Origin: Paramyrothecium sp. XJ0827
Taxonomy: Eukaryota > Ascomycota > Sordariomycetes > Hypocreales > Stachybotryaceae
DNA: 64,000 nucleotides
Direction of reading: 5' to 3'
Assembly (NCBI GenBank): GCA_020881915.1
Contig: JAJFPB010000006.1
Coordinates: 434,001-498,000, forward strand
Part shown: positions 24,794 to 35,822 of the stretch, piece by piece
Layout of the letters: each line of letters begins with the position of its first letter
How positions within the stretch are numbered: the first letter of the stretch is position 1
Program-made: the position numbers and the translations under genes
The notes under the pieces: generated by a model
Told to the model about the DNA's origin: nothing
Databases searched by the model: none
The model's input: only the letters and a program-made list of their open reading frames with translations

Positions 24794-25850
24794 CTACTGC
24801 GGAATCGAGAGGAGGGCACCGGATCCTTCTGTCCATGCACATGGACTTGGCAATGGGCCAAGATTAGGTCGTAAGTGTATGTGCCTGGAATCAAAATGAT
24901 GTTGCTGGAGGAGTATCTTGGTGTAATCTTGGACCTCGTGGGCCTCGACGAAACTATCATAGAAACCCGGATTACGCTCGCTATGGCAGCTTATGAGGTC
25001 GCGCAAAATGCGATCGGCTGCGATGCGGAGTTTCTGAAGGTTGGGCTGTATTGCTGACCGAATCAGCTGGTTGAAAACATCTTCGTCATCACACGAAGCC
25101 TCAAGTGCAAGCTCAATGAAGGTCTCCACCACCTGCCAAACATCATTTACATGGCGACCGGTTGTACTGCCTCAGTTCCGGGATTGGTGCGCAAAGAGTC
25201 CCAGGTAAGCACTGTCTCTTGGCTCTCTACTAGATCCGTTCGACTTCCACTGGTCGATCCGGGAGCGAACCCAGCTCTCATAATCGTCTAATAATTTGCC
25301 CAAGTGCCCAACATCCTGGTAGTAAGCTACCGTGTCTGTGGCAGAATTTCCATATCTCTGTCTCTGCCGAAGCTTGGCTGAAGTGGCAAGCCGGTCGGAT
25401 AAGCAGTCAATTTCGTCGTTGTTCTCGTTCCATTGGTAGGAATCGTCTTGCCATGCCGACGCATTGTAGGGGCGAACTTTTTGTTCAGTGCTCGGACGTT
25501 GGCACGCAATTGCTTTTGAGTGCTGGCTGGATTCTGGGTGCCGAAAGGATCGAAGAAAACTGCACAGTCTTGACATTGCTCGCCAGTTTGATGATCTCTG
25601 TTGCATCTTTCATTTTCGTAAGTTTCTTGAACTGCTTCGCGAGTAAGCCGAGCAATTTGTATACAATTTGGCTCAAGTATTTCCGGCGGGCCTCAGGTGT
25701 TGCTCTGGCTCGAATAGACGAGTCTAGCCGAGATTCATCTGCTCGAATTCTGGCTTTGATCTCAGAGACAACATTCGGGAGTTCTTGTCGTCTATGAGAT
25801 CGAATCATCGTCTTGAGGGTTTCTCGAAGAGTGCCCCCGCCGCCGCCGCC
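24794..25850 (-). pseudogene. Dynamin-family GTPase remnant (middle and GED regions)
   Basis: On the minus strand the sequence reads like the stalk and effector parts of a fungal dynamin-like GTPase. It has LPNVVSEIKARIRADESRLD then EARRKYLSQIVYKLLGLLAK, later VRALNKKFAPTMRRHGK, then LFAHQSRN, VVETFIELALEASCDDEDVF and LRIAADRILRDLISCHSERN. These match the order I know for that family (stalk helices, the Fa-x-M-x-x-G segment, LF-x-x-Q, and the GED-like end). The GTPase head is absent. The frame changes at least twice, and a TGA at 25172-25174 replaces an expected Trp codon. It is joined directly to a crotonase remnant upstream. Family identity is by recognition, not by search. Confidence 0.6.
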
Positions 25851-25856
25851 GCCGCC
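25837..25856. repeat. (CCG)n microsatellite at a pseudogene junction
   Basis: A run of about six to seven CCG units (GGC on the minus strand) codes for a glycine run. It lies exactly where crotonase-like sequence gives way to dynamin-like sequence. It may have mediated the fusion, or the run may have expanded from the family's glycine-rich segment. Confidence 0.85.
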
Positions 25857-26418
25857 AGGAATCAGGCCGCTTGTGACCTCGGGCTGTCTGAGGAGGGTGT
25901 CCATCGTTGTCGCGAATCGCAAATCCAGCGCGGATAGGAACTCGGCTCCCGCGCCCCGTGCCGTGCCCTTAACAGCACCAATGGTGGCTTGAGGGAGAGT
26001 CGTGATGTTGTACAGGAGCGCAGCGAATGTGAATATGAAGTTGGCTGCAGAAGTGTCAGTCACGCCGTGTGGATCTAAGAAAGGGGCAGAGGGTTTGGGC
26101 AAATGGGAATGTACTATATGGCCCGGCGAGGATGCTGGTGTCGAGGTGGGCAACGAAGAAACGCGGGACGTCGCTATTGAAGATAACAACCTTGGTCTCG
26201 TTGTCGACGTGGAGTCTCCCAACCACGTCCGTGAGTTCGTCTTGGGTGTCCTGGCTCCAGAGGTTGACAACGGGAGAGTCAGAATTATGAAAGGTGATTC
26301 GGAGCATGCTTTTGTCGAGACATGTCTTGAGGGCTCGATGGCTCGGGAGCTCCAGCGCGAGAGTCATGGGCAGGTTGGCCGAGGCCAGAGCCAGGGCTGT
26401 TAGGGGCGTGAAGAGCAT
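25857..26418 (-). pseudogene. Enoyl-CoA hydratase/isomerase (crotonase) remnant
   Basis: A start at 26418 gives MLFTPLTALALASANLPMTL. Crotonase sequence follows: LRITFHNSDSPVVNLWSQDT, DVVGRLHVDNETKVVIFNSD and VPRFFVAHLDTSIL. A frameshift near 26125 is needed to reach TLPQATIGAVKGTARGAGAE, FLSALDLRFATT and QPEVTSGLIPGGGG. These are the family's oxyanion-hole and active-site loop regions. The normal C-terminal third is missing and is replaced in frame by dynamin-like sequence. An active enzyme is not expected. Confidence 0.65.
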
Positions 26419-26520
26419 TTTCGAGCTTTTCAAGTTACTGGTAAGGTGTCGTTGATGACGGTGAATGTGATGAGCTTTCTCGTCTGAACATATCAGGGAA
26501 CGGACCGTATCCGGCACCAT

Positions 26521-28463
26521 ATATACCTACTCATCCCAGCAAAGGTGGATGTGCATGGTTTTGACCACTCCGGTGCCGATGAGCTTCGCTCGTCTTTGCT
26601 AAGCAAACCATACTGGTAACCCGAACCCTGGTCACCTTGTTGATGGCGAAGACGACCTGAATCTACGCTACTAGCGCTGAAGAGAGGCAGAGAAAGAACT
26701 GTGGTCTGCCGAAAGGGCTTAGTCAAGGCCAATGGACTAATAAACAGCCCGATGAGGCGTACTATGTGCTGACCCACAATATCAAGTCCATCCCATCCGG
26801 CGGCGTAATGTACTAGTAAGCCTCCACAGTTTGTCTTACACTATGCAGAATTAGTAAAATAAGGCAATGACTATCAAGATAGCCTACAGTACACGCTAAT
26901 CTGGGGACAAACCCTGAGTACCGTAATGCGCAGATTACACATTTCGTAGATTACACCTGCCAGTACGGCAAAGCTTTGCAAAGAGCACGTTGCAAAGAGC
27001 CCATCCACAGCAAGCGTGATGCCATAGGAATATGCAGTCGAACGTCACGCGCGAGTAATGATAAATCGCTTGTTAGCGACTCCCCTTAGCATCTCCTGCC
27101 GATGGCATTGCGGATTTGCGAAGAAAACATGTCTGGTTAATTCTTCTCTTCCCTAAGTCCGAGCTTTAATTTAACTGCACAATTCTTGGACCAGCGTAAG
27201 ATCTCCTTAGGCTCAGCTAATACCAACTTAGTTACAAAGATCTTAACTTTATAGAAAGTATATACTACCGGGAGCCATCTATTCCAACAGAAACTCGGTA
27301 GAGTTAATTAAGATATTGCTGCAGCACCAAGGTCCAAACGAACTTTGTGGCTGCAGCTGTGGCAATGCCAGCAGCAAAGCCAAAGTCAATATGAGTTCTG
27401 CAGTAATATGCGTTGTCTGCCCTCAACCAGAATACTAGAACTTCTATTATAGGTAATATTACTACTAGTGGGAAGTAGAGGCTACAGTATTTTTTCGCGG
27501 TTTTGTTTGGGTTAGATTCCTGTTCGGGTTTATGTCTCCACACTGCCAAGGAGATAAGCGTTCGGGGGTAAGTATTGCGTCCGGTAACTCGGGAGATGAT
27601 CGACGATTGGGTCCACCAAGTCTTGGCCATGATCTGCAAGCGGGTCTTTGATAAATATACATCATACCTTTTGCTCTCCTTGGGAAACATCTTGGTAATA
27701 TTCTTAACAGAGAGGCATATAAGTTTAATCGCGGGCATCAAATTGGAGGCTACATCTTATCGAGTTAATAGAGTCATCCAGATATATGTGAGACAATTAA
27801 TAGATATGACGGGGGTAACTATGGGCCCTGCCTGAGATATAAAATTTACTACCGAATAAACACCTTAATAGAGCTAATTAGTTTAAAACAGGAAGTAACT
27901 TGAAATAATATTCAATATTAAATGCTGATTATTGCATCCTATCAACTGCACGAAGATAACAGACATGTGTACCAGCATTGCCCCTCAATGCACGTCAGAC
28001 AGCCATCTTGAGTCCATGGTTCTGCAGGTTCCTCAGAGGGATCCGTGTTAGCAGGGCCGAGCCCAGCCCGGACGGATTTGCCACTGACTTTTTTATTCTC
28101 TATTAGCTATTTAGGTATTCTCATTAATAGCTTGCTAGTATTTTTAGTAGTGCGGAGTTTAGGAAGCAACATTCTGTACTAATATATGAACCAAGACGTC
28201 ATGGGGCAGCTACATATCTCTTCCCTTCGCGCAGTCAACGGGATATACTTATCGTACTTCTACTCAATGTCACCCTTACCCCGCACAACTCTGTCGGCCT
28301 GGTGTCTCCTGCCAAAGCCTAGTCCTATATCTATTGGGAAGCCTCTCTTCCCCGAAAGCCGCACTGTCCCAGCCCTTGATACTTTGCTACTCAGTGTTGG
28401 ATACAACCCTAGCCTCTATAACCCTTTTAACGACGCACTTGTCCCACTCTACTACAGGCAACC
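26521..28463. other. Long intergenic stretch with one doubtful ORF
   Basis: I find no confident gene in about 1.9 kb. A minus-strand frame of 145 codons at 27304-27741 has two hydrophobic stretches near its end (YFPLVVILPIIEVLVFWL and a later Ala-rich one), but I recognise no family and the surrounding DNA is A+T-rich in places. It may be chance or a decayed membrane protein. From about 27.8 to 28.2 kb the sequence is low complexity. Confidence 0.35.
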
Positions 28464-29204
28464 ATGACACAAGAGTATGATCTAAATTCTGTCATGCACT
28501 ACAATTACGACCTGTTAGTCTGTGAGATGGATCTGGGTTCTGACGAAGCTAGACAAGGACCACAGGCGGACATGGTAATTACTGGATATGACAACCAATG
28601 TACTTCGTACACAAGCATCAGCGCCACAGCTGCGAACCACGGATCTGGTGGTATTGATGGAGAGCTCGGAGTGACAGCGTACTCTGACGCGCCATTCGAT
28701 AGTTCCCTCGGCAATCTCATTGAAGGCTGGTACGACCCAGCCTCGACGGCTCAGATCTTCCCCCATGTCTCAGACATGACACCTCATGGGCAAGTCGCCG
28801 ATTCAGGCTATCCTTCATATCCGACCCAAGCCAGCGCACAGCAAGAGTCGCATCATTCACAACTGGACTACGACATGATGTCTTTATCACCTGGTCAGGC
28901 TGGACAGGAGGGAGACGATTCGGCTCGATGCTGGGACCACGGTTGCAACGGGAGGCGCTTCTCCACACGAGGCAACCTGATCCGCCACCAGAGGGAGAAG
29001 GCTAACCGCGAGGCCAAGTTCTACTGCTTCAACTGTGGGGCACACTTTTCCCGGACGACGGCGCGGGATAAGCACGTACTGAATCAGAGCTGCGGACGTA
29101 TTCGCCGCTACTCGAATGGGCGGATGCGACCCAAGTTTGCAAAGCTGCTGGAGGGCGGGACAGAGTCGCTCGACTTTGCACAAGGCAGCGCAGTAGACGA
29201 GTAA
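28464..29204 (+). CDS. C2H2-type zinc finger protein, candidate cluster regulator
   Basis: A single exon of 246 residues. The first 150 residues are acidic and rich in Ser, Gln and Asp, like an activation region. Near the C-terminus are two zinc-finger-like segments. The first is CWDHGCNGRRFSTRGNLIRH followed by QREKA, where the usual last His position is Ala. The second is CFNCGAHFSRTTARDKH followed by VLNQSC, a C2HC form. Degenerate fingers of this kind occur in fungal C2H2 regulators. It lies directly to the left of the biosynthetic genes, so control of the cluster is a reasonable inference. No regulator of another type lies inside the cluster in this window. Start chosen at the first ATG of the frame. 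Confidence 0.75.
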   Translation: MTQEYDLNSVMHYNYDLLVCEMDLGSDEARQGPQADMVITGYDNQCTSYTSISATAANHGSGGIDGELGVTAYSDAPFDSSLGNLIEGWYDPASTAQIFPHVSDMTPHGQVADSGYPSYPTQASAQQESHHSQLDYDMMSLSPGQAGQEGDDSARCWDHGCNGRRFSTRGNLIRHQREKANREAKFYCFNCGAHFSRTTARDKHVLNQSCGRIRRYSNGRMRPKFAKLLEGGTESLDFAQGSAVDE

Positions 29205-29432
29205 ACATGGTTGCAATGGTTTCCTACTGGCAATAGTTTCCTACTGGCAATGGGATGGATGATACGACTCTCCATCCTGGGCAAGGGACGGAGACGGCAG
29301 AGCTTCAATACTATGGGTCGCGCTGGCTCCATGCCACTCAACGAGGAAGATGGCGACAGGCGCTAATATTTCTCTTATTCAATGATTTAAGTAAGAAAAA
29401 AAGTAATTGACAAAGACCTCCTACTCCTCCTC

Positions 29433-30329
29433 TCAATCCTTGAAGAAGACCCATGTTCTCACCTCGATAGATATGCGGTTCGGCGCATCTGCTGGCGTGT
29501 TGTCGTCCCAGAAGGCGCAGTGAGGAATTGCGAGACGCGGATCTGTGTGGAACGCATAAAAGACATGGACCTCGTCCGTCCTCATGTCGCTGGTGTAAAA
29601 GTACTTATATCCCGGATCGTACCTGAGGATGGCCTCGTGGCTCTTGGCTCCTCTCTCATCGAGTTTCCTATCATTCGCAATATGCAGCCGCGCCATATGG
29701 GTGTCATAGTGCCACTCTGGCACGTCCTCGTGGTCAACTAGGCATAGCGGCCATTTCTTCACCGTGCTGCCCAGCGGGCGCCATACGTTGACACTGGCCC
29801 AGTTCTTGTACTTGCTCATCAGCTGCTCTGCCTTGTCTGCTCCCAGGCTGTGGCGAAGCCGGTCCGGCGCCGTGGCCAAATCGCGGTCAACGTGGGCTGT
29901 CGGGACTGTGTCTGTGTGCGTGTCCTGCTTGCGCACATCGGAGGCCTCTGACTTGGCGTTGCTCTGGTCCCGGACGCGGTAGACGTAGGTGTAGGCCTCT
30001 GCGGCGCCGGTTACCTTCTTCACCAGGCTACAGCACTCTTCAAAATACTTGTCCTCGAGGAGGGCCTTGTTTTCTGAGGTGTTTCCGTTTAGGAAGACGG
30101 CAGTTGGGATGCTGGTGGGGTGCTGTAAGAACTCGTAGCCATGGATATTCAGAGTCCGCGCGGGCTGGGCCCCTCGCATGTCCTGTACCTGTATGGCGAC
30201 ATTCCTGTATAAATTGATATTGGTCCTGTTATTTCCCACGTCTATATAGCCCTCTTTTCCGTCCTTCGTGCCATTCCACATGCAGATGGTGCCCGTGGTC
30301 GTGCGGCCTTGTTCTTGGGGGTGAGACAT
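29433..30329 (-). CDS. AsaB/CmcJ/NvfI-like iron oxygenase 1
   Basis: A single exon of 298 residues from the family that includes AsaB, CmcJ and NvfI-type proteins, usually treated as non-heme iron oxygenases or desaturases of secondary metabolism. Visible signatures are HVDRD at residues 146-150 (likely iron-binding His and Asp), NVWRPL, a Trp-rich WPLCLVDHEDVPEW block, a YKYFYTSDM segment, and the C-terminal IPHCAFWDDNTP with distal His 270, then SIEVRTWVF. It is closely similar to the second copy at 47.5-48.4 kb. It is probably cytosolic and acts as a tailoring enzyme, possibly hydroxylating or desaturating the cluster product. Its promoter region carries the cluster's 8-bp repeat motif at 30781. 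Confidence 0.85.
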   Translation of the reverse strand: MSHPQEQGRTTTGTICMWNGTKDGKEGYIDVGNNRTNINLYRNVAIQVQDMRGAQPARTLNIHGYEFLQHPTSIPTAVFLNGNTSENKALLEDKYFEECCSLVKKVTGAAEAYTYVYRVRDQSNAKSEASDVRKQDTHTDTVPTAHVDRDLATAPDRLRHSLGADKAEQLMSKYKNWASVNVWRPLGSTVKKWPLCLVDHEDVPEWHYDTHMARLHIANDRKLDERGAKSHEAILRYDPGYKYFYTSDMRTDEVHVFYAFHTDPRLAIPHCAFWDDNTPADAPNRISIEVRTWVFFKD

Positions 30330-30773
30330 GGTAACAATGGGATGATCAAGTGAAGGACAGCGTTCCGTGTTCCAATGACGGATATGGTGTTTTCAGCAAT
30401 GAAGCGATGGCTGGAGAGAGGGCAGAGAAGATCAGTTATAGTTGGGATTAGGCAGTACTCAATTCTTTTCATCTCCAGTCCATGGACTGAAGGATAAGCT
30501 ACACAATTACACTTGCGCTGTACGCTCTGCTGCTCAGCGCCCTGCTGCTTTGAATGCCAGAGTCCCGCTTTTAATCCCTGTATAGGGCACCAATTATCCA
30601 ATTGACCAAATGGATGGTCAGTCTAGGAGCTGCTGAAGGAGCCGACTCAACCCCCTAATAAAGAGGGCCTTCATTCAAAAGCTGCCGAGGCGACGTTCAT
30701 CTGGCACGATGCCTTGGTAAGTAAAAGTCTGCAATGACATGTTCACAGGACTTTGCATAAGTATAATCCCCTT

Positions 30774-30798
30774 TTCCTCTAATCCTCCAATCCTCCTC
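30774..30798. promoter_or_regulatory. Phased GGATTGNN motif, site A
   Basis: On the minus strand it reads GGATTGGA then GGATTAGA, two units at 8-bp spacing, preceded by GGA. It lies about 450 bp upstream of the first AsaB-like gene. The rest of the 30330-31043 gap shows no gene. Confidence 0.55.
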
Positions 30799-31043
30799 AC
30801 ATGCATTTATTTTCTGCAGCACAGCGTCTATGCTTACGGTTGAGCTTACAGTCTTACACTGGCTTGATGATCCATGCCGCCAAGAAGTACCCCAACGGCA
30901 CGCTGCAGGTCAGAGCGGAAACCGCGCGTCCTTAGTGGACAGGGCAAATCAAGACGTTTCAAGGACAAGGATCTCAAAAGGACGTCAAGGCAGTTGTGCT
31001 TGAAGTGGTAAGTGTTTTGGAAATAGTAGACAGTACCAAAGTC

Positions 31044-34000
31044 TTAACATCCAAACCCACTTCCTTCATCAAGCTTTCTATCCGACCTTTCATTCGAGAG
31101 GAAGCTGACAGCCGATTGGAACTCGTTGAGTATCTCATGCATCTCATCTTTGGAAACAACCCTATCATCGAACATGGCCCAGACAAACGCCCCCTTCTCG
31201 TCAAGCTTGCATTGGACAAGAATCGGGTACGGGGATAACTGGGCCTGCCGGTATTGCCCACTCACCTTTCGGAGGCCTGGAAAGCTGTCCGTCATATCGC
31301 TAGGCGCAACTACGAGGTTTGTTCGTAGGTGGTATTTGCCACGTATGTCAGACCTTGGCGACCCGTCCACCAAGAGAGGCCTCTGCTGGAAAGGTGCCAT
31401 TGCAACGCTTTGGTCTTGGGCAGCATGTAGATACTCCCCGATGGTCACATTCTTGTCAATGCATACACGAAACGGGGCTATTGCAACGGTGGGACCGGCA
31501 ACATCCGCGATCTCGGCCATGGCCTCGTTGCGGCCGCTGACGAAAGTGCCGAAGACGACGTCAGCAGACTGTTCATACCTGCTCAGGACCAACGCCCAAG
31601 CGGCGTGCAGTACTGTAGCCGCTGTAATTGGAGACGAGTTCCGGTGGGTGAACTGGAGTCGGAACTGGGTCCGGGCCTCACAAATTGGCAGGAAATCCGG
31701 ATGAGGATATGACGGGAATCGCGGCTGGGGAGCGTTGCAAAGGCACCGGTTCCAGAAATATTCAGAGGCATCGGCGTCTTTCGTCGTGAGATAATTGACG
31801 TAGTGCTTGAAGCCGAAGGTTGACGCAGGACGTTCGCCTCTGTAGTTTTGAGCCACCCGTTGAAAGATCTTCGCTATTGACCATCCATCGTAGAGTGCAT
31901 GATGCAGAACCAGCACGAATGTTCTGGATCCGGACTTTGTATCATTCACGATAGCATATCGGGCCAAGCGATCACCATAGCCCATTGGTAGCAAGGCCGC
32001 GCCGTGAAATATGTTTTCGAGAGATGATTCCCATATCCATTCAATTCTCTCTTTGAGTACGACTTGGAGACTTTGCAAGGCACTTAGCCTCACCAACCGT
32101 GTCCGTAGTATAGGCAGATGCCTCACGGCCTCCTCCCAAGCGGCGCAGAATCTGTCAATGTCATACTCTGGAGGAATTGCGTATGCCATTTTACCAACCC
32201 ATACGCGTGAGTCCTTGACGTGTGATTCCATCGCATCATGCTGCGCCGGTGTTGAGATGAAGAAGTCCTCCACCGCGTCCTCTTGACCGATGCATTGAGC
32301 AAATATTTGGCGAAGAAGGTCTTGTTCGGTACCGAAACCACTAGGGCGCAATGGGTCGGAAAGGTCCATATCGGAAGACTCCCTAACTGGTTCGATAGCC
32401 AGGACCATTTTCGACAACCTGGCGGTTTGGTAAACGTCTTCGAATCGCAGACCTAGTCCACATGCCCGGGCACTAGACACAAGTTGAATAGCCAGCAGCG
32501 AGTTGCCCCCCAATTCGAAGAAGTTGCTGTCCGTCATGATCATGTCAGCCTCGAGGCTGAGGACCTTGGCCCATATCGACTGCAGCTTCTTCTCTTCAGA
32601 TGTCAATGGGGCCATTTGGCCATTGTTAGTGTCCATCTGGGCCGCAATCTGTTCTTTGGATAGGCGTGAGCCCATATCGCGGAGGGCTGGTCGATCCAGT
32701 TTTCCAGACGTGGTCGTTGGCATCTTACCAAGGAAGACGAATATGGCTGGAATCATGTAGCTTGGAAGGACCCCAGACAATTTCGATTTGACTCTGCGAT
32801 TTACTTCCATGTCTTCTGACTTGAGGGCTGGATGGATTGCATTGTCAATCTGGATAAAAGCGGCGAGATGCTGCTTTCCAGCATTTCCATCGAGAGTGAT
32901 GATCTCGACAGCAACGTGTGAGTCTCCACCAGTTAGCTGAAGAAGAGCCTGCTGGATCTGGACCTCAATTTCTCCTGGTTCGATACGCTGCCCATGTAGC
33001 TTGACTTGCCTGTCTTTCCGGCCTACGATGTTCAATGAACCGTCAGTATTTTGACAGACAATATCCCCGGTTTTGTAGAGTCGCTGTGGTCTTTGATTGG
33101 GGCCCAGCCTCCGCGCCCAATCGGGAGCTGGGACAAAGGCCTGTGATGTTTTCTCAGTATCGTTGATATATCCTTGAGCCACTATAGGGCCTTCTATCAG
33201 CAGCTCACCCACAGAGCCTGGAGGTACAAGACTGTGATGATCATCTCGGTTCACAACCCAGACCCGTGAACCAATCATCGTGCCAATGTTCTCGGGATTC
33301 TTTGATGCTGGGAGAACCTCTCTCATCGTGCAGAGAACAGAGGCCTCAGTAGGGCCATACCCTTGGTTAAAATCCAATACGGGGCCCCATCTGTCACATA
33401 CAGCGTCTGTGAGCTTCTCGCCGGCACTAAACAGTGTTTTCAGTGATGGAGTATCTTCAGGCCGTAGTAAGAGTGCCACTGTGTTTGTCAGACATGCCCA
33501 GTTAACATTCATGGCTGTCATGGCCTCGGCCAGACCATCAACTCTCTGGCACTCCGATGGAACGCACACACAGCCGCCGTATACCAAGGTTGCGAGAATT
33601 TCCAAAAGACTGACGTCAAAGGAAAGTGAAGCAAACTGTAGAGCACGAGTTTTCGGACCCATCTTTACCCTCGTCTTCCAACTCATAATGGCCGTACTGA
33701 TTGACACGTGTTGCACAATAACACCCTTTGGTTGACCAGTAGAGCCCGAGGTGTACATCAGATAACACGCATCGGTAGGGCTCGTTGAATATTCCTCAGG
33801 AGCGTTTATCTCGGAGAGCCAATGCTTCATTGACGGGGAGACCAGAATGACATGTTCGACCTTGTGCATCATGAAAGGTGTTTTTTGTGAGACGAAGAGG
33901 ACTGTGGCACCAGTTTGCTTGATTATCTCCTCTACGCGTTGTTGTGGATGAGATATATCAATCGGGACAAACGCCGCACCAGCCTTGAGTATTCCCAGCA

Positions 34001-35000
34001 TAACAACAATAGTCCACGAGGATTTCTCAAGGTGAAATGGGACAAACATTCCTGGCTTAATACCCAAGTGCAGGAGGTGATGCCCTAACTGTGATGACAG
34101 ACGCTCCAACTCCTCGTACGAGAACTGATCGTCCCAAGAATATACTGCTGGCAAATTTGGAGCTTCTGAAGCAGTTTGAGAGATAATGTCATGGATACAG
34201 CGCTGCACTGATTGCACAGTTGAATGGTTCCATTCCATAATTTGTTGGAAGTCGGCTTCGCTCAAAAGATCAATTGATGCGATCTTTTGGGAAGGATCTT
34301 GCCTTATTCGCTCAAGAGCATTCTTATAGAGATTTCCCATCCTATTTGCGAGACTGTGCGATATTCCTTTGTAGTAAATCTGAAAATGGGCTGGGTAAAG
34401 AGCCGTACTATCAACTCCAATACTCAACTAGCAATTAATGAGTCAGTAGTGTCCGTAATCCATCCGTGTCGTAAAACGTACTTGAACCGATATGAACTCG
34501 TTATCGACAACAGCACCGGGGTGTTCATTCACATGAAAGAGAACCGAAGTGTCGAACAGTCGATGCCCAACCAGACTATGGATTCGCGACAAGCTATCTT
34601 TGGACAAGAAAGTATATGATCGATTGCGTTTTATGTTGGCTTCAAGTCTCTTGGTAAGACTATCAACGATGTCTTCATTTTCAATGTTTGCGAGAATAAC
34701 AGAATACTCGCTATCGGTTTGCTCAGAGTATGAACTGTCGACATGGGCGAAACACACACTGTTCATGCCTGCGTACAGTCGTAGAACGAGAACCCATGCT
34801 GTGAGGCAAATGTCTTTCCATGATGAACTGTAATTTGCTGATTTAGAACCGAATACGCCATGTTTTCCCATCGGAATTGCTACCACTCCCTGCTCGGGGT
34901 GCCCACTTCGTGATGTTGGAATAATGCAAGGTTCTGCATCAAGGAGGTAATCTCTCCAGAACTCTTCCGCTGATATTTTTGAAGGATTTAATGTTGCCAT
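31044..35000 (-). CDS. Monomodular NRPS (partial C - A - T - C)
   Basis: Two exons (35000-34482 and 34427-31044, 54-bp GTACGT...CTAG intron) give 1300 residues. Residues 1 to about 230 look like the C-terminal half of a condensation domain (EEFWRDYLLDAEPCIIPTS) and lack HHxxxDG. The adenylation domain spans about 245-760: YLMYTSGSTGQPKGV near 395-409, FDVSLLEI, NQGYGPTE, and TTSGKLDR with the catalytic Lys. The carrier domain has FELGGNSLLA with Ser 816. The last domain is a full condensation domain with HHALYDG (His 1015-1016, Asp 1020). No thioesterase or reductase is present, so release probably uses the terminal C domain. It should load one amino acid. The start at 35000 was chosen because the domain begins there; an upstream ATG at 35108 is possible. 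Confidence 0.9.
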
Positions 35001-35554
35001 TCTCGAAAATATTTTGAGTATGTTACTGTGCCAATATTTTGAGATGCAGAGACGGCCGACGGCATAACCTGTGTGAGCGGGTTGTCGCGAAGTTATGCAC
35101 GGGAACAAGTTTGGGACTTGCAGCTCCTCTCGTAAAGCCCGATTTTCAAGGAACGTGACTTATGAAAGCTATACAGCTATGGAACCATGCGATTACGATA
35201 GGCGGAATAGGTTCAATTTATAATATTCGATGGCTGTTACTTGACCTGAGCCTTTAAACCCCTTAAGAGGCGAATTCTGTCTTATAGATTAGTTGACGGT
35301 TGCGTGTACTTGAACATGATCACACTGCAAATCAAATATATTTTCTGAAATCCAAATATCACATTTTTACGTCAGTGTCAACTACATTCCTTAACCATTC
35401 TACTGGAAGCTCTTGAGACTGATGCATCCGGCAGCCTTCAAAACACACAAAATGGCTTGAGTAGACGTCTCTCACAATCAGAATGCATGACTGTATTCTG
35501 CCAAAGTAGGGGTCGATGTTCCACCTATCGTTAAGTAAATTAACTTCCAAAATT

Positions 35555-35602
35555 TGATTGCAGGATTGAGGGATTGGCGGATAGGCGGATAGGCGGATCA
35601 TG
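35555..35602. promoter_or_regulatory. Phased GGATTGNN motif, site B (six units)
   Basis: Consecutive 8-mers TGATTGCA, GGATTGAG, GGATTGGC, GGATAGGC, GGATAGGC and GGATCATG follow each other without gaps. The site lies between the NRPS and the citrate synthase gene, which are divergent, about 550 bp from one start and 220 bp from the other. The remainder of the 35001-35822 gap holds no recognised gene. Confidence 0.7.
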
Positions 35603-35822
35603 TGGCGGGGGTTGAGAACGGGTGGCGAACGCACCTCTCGTCACATCGTAAACCGTTTACTCGGTGCTTTGTACTCTTTTGGTTTTTCTAATGGTTACAA
35701 GACTAAACCTCTCCGAATTTTGGTAGGCGAACATTCGTCTTTTTACTCAAGCCTTGGACGCCCTCCTCCCGGTTTACTTTGCAACGAATCTCACCCATCC
35801 GGATTACTTTACCTATGCAATA

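Noticed and set aside
32503..33735. Plus-strand frames of 85-151 codons within the NRPS
   Set aside because: Shadows of the NRPS coding sequence; no recognisable domains.
31044..35000. Ergot-type lysergyl peptide synthetase
   Set aside because: The size and module layout are similar, but none of the neighbouring genes belong to ergot alkaloid synthesis.
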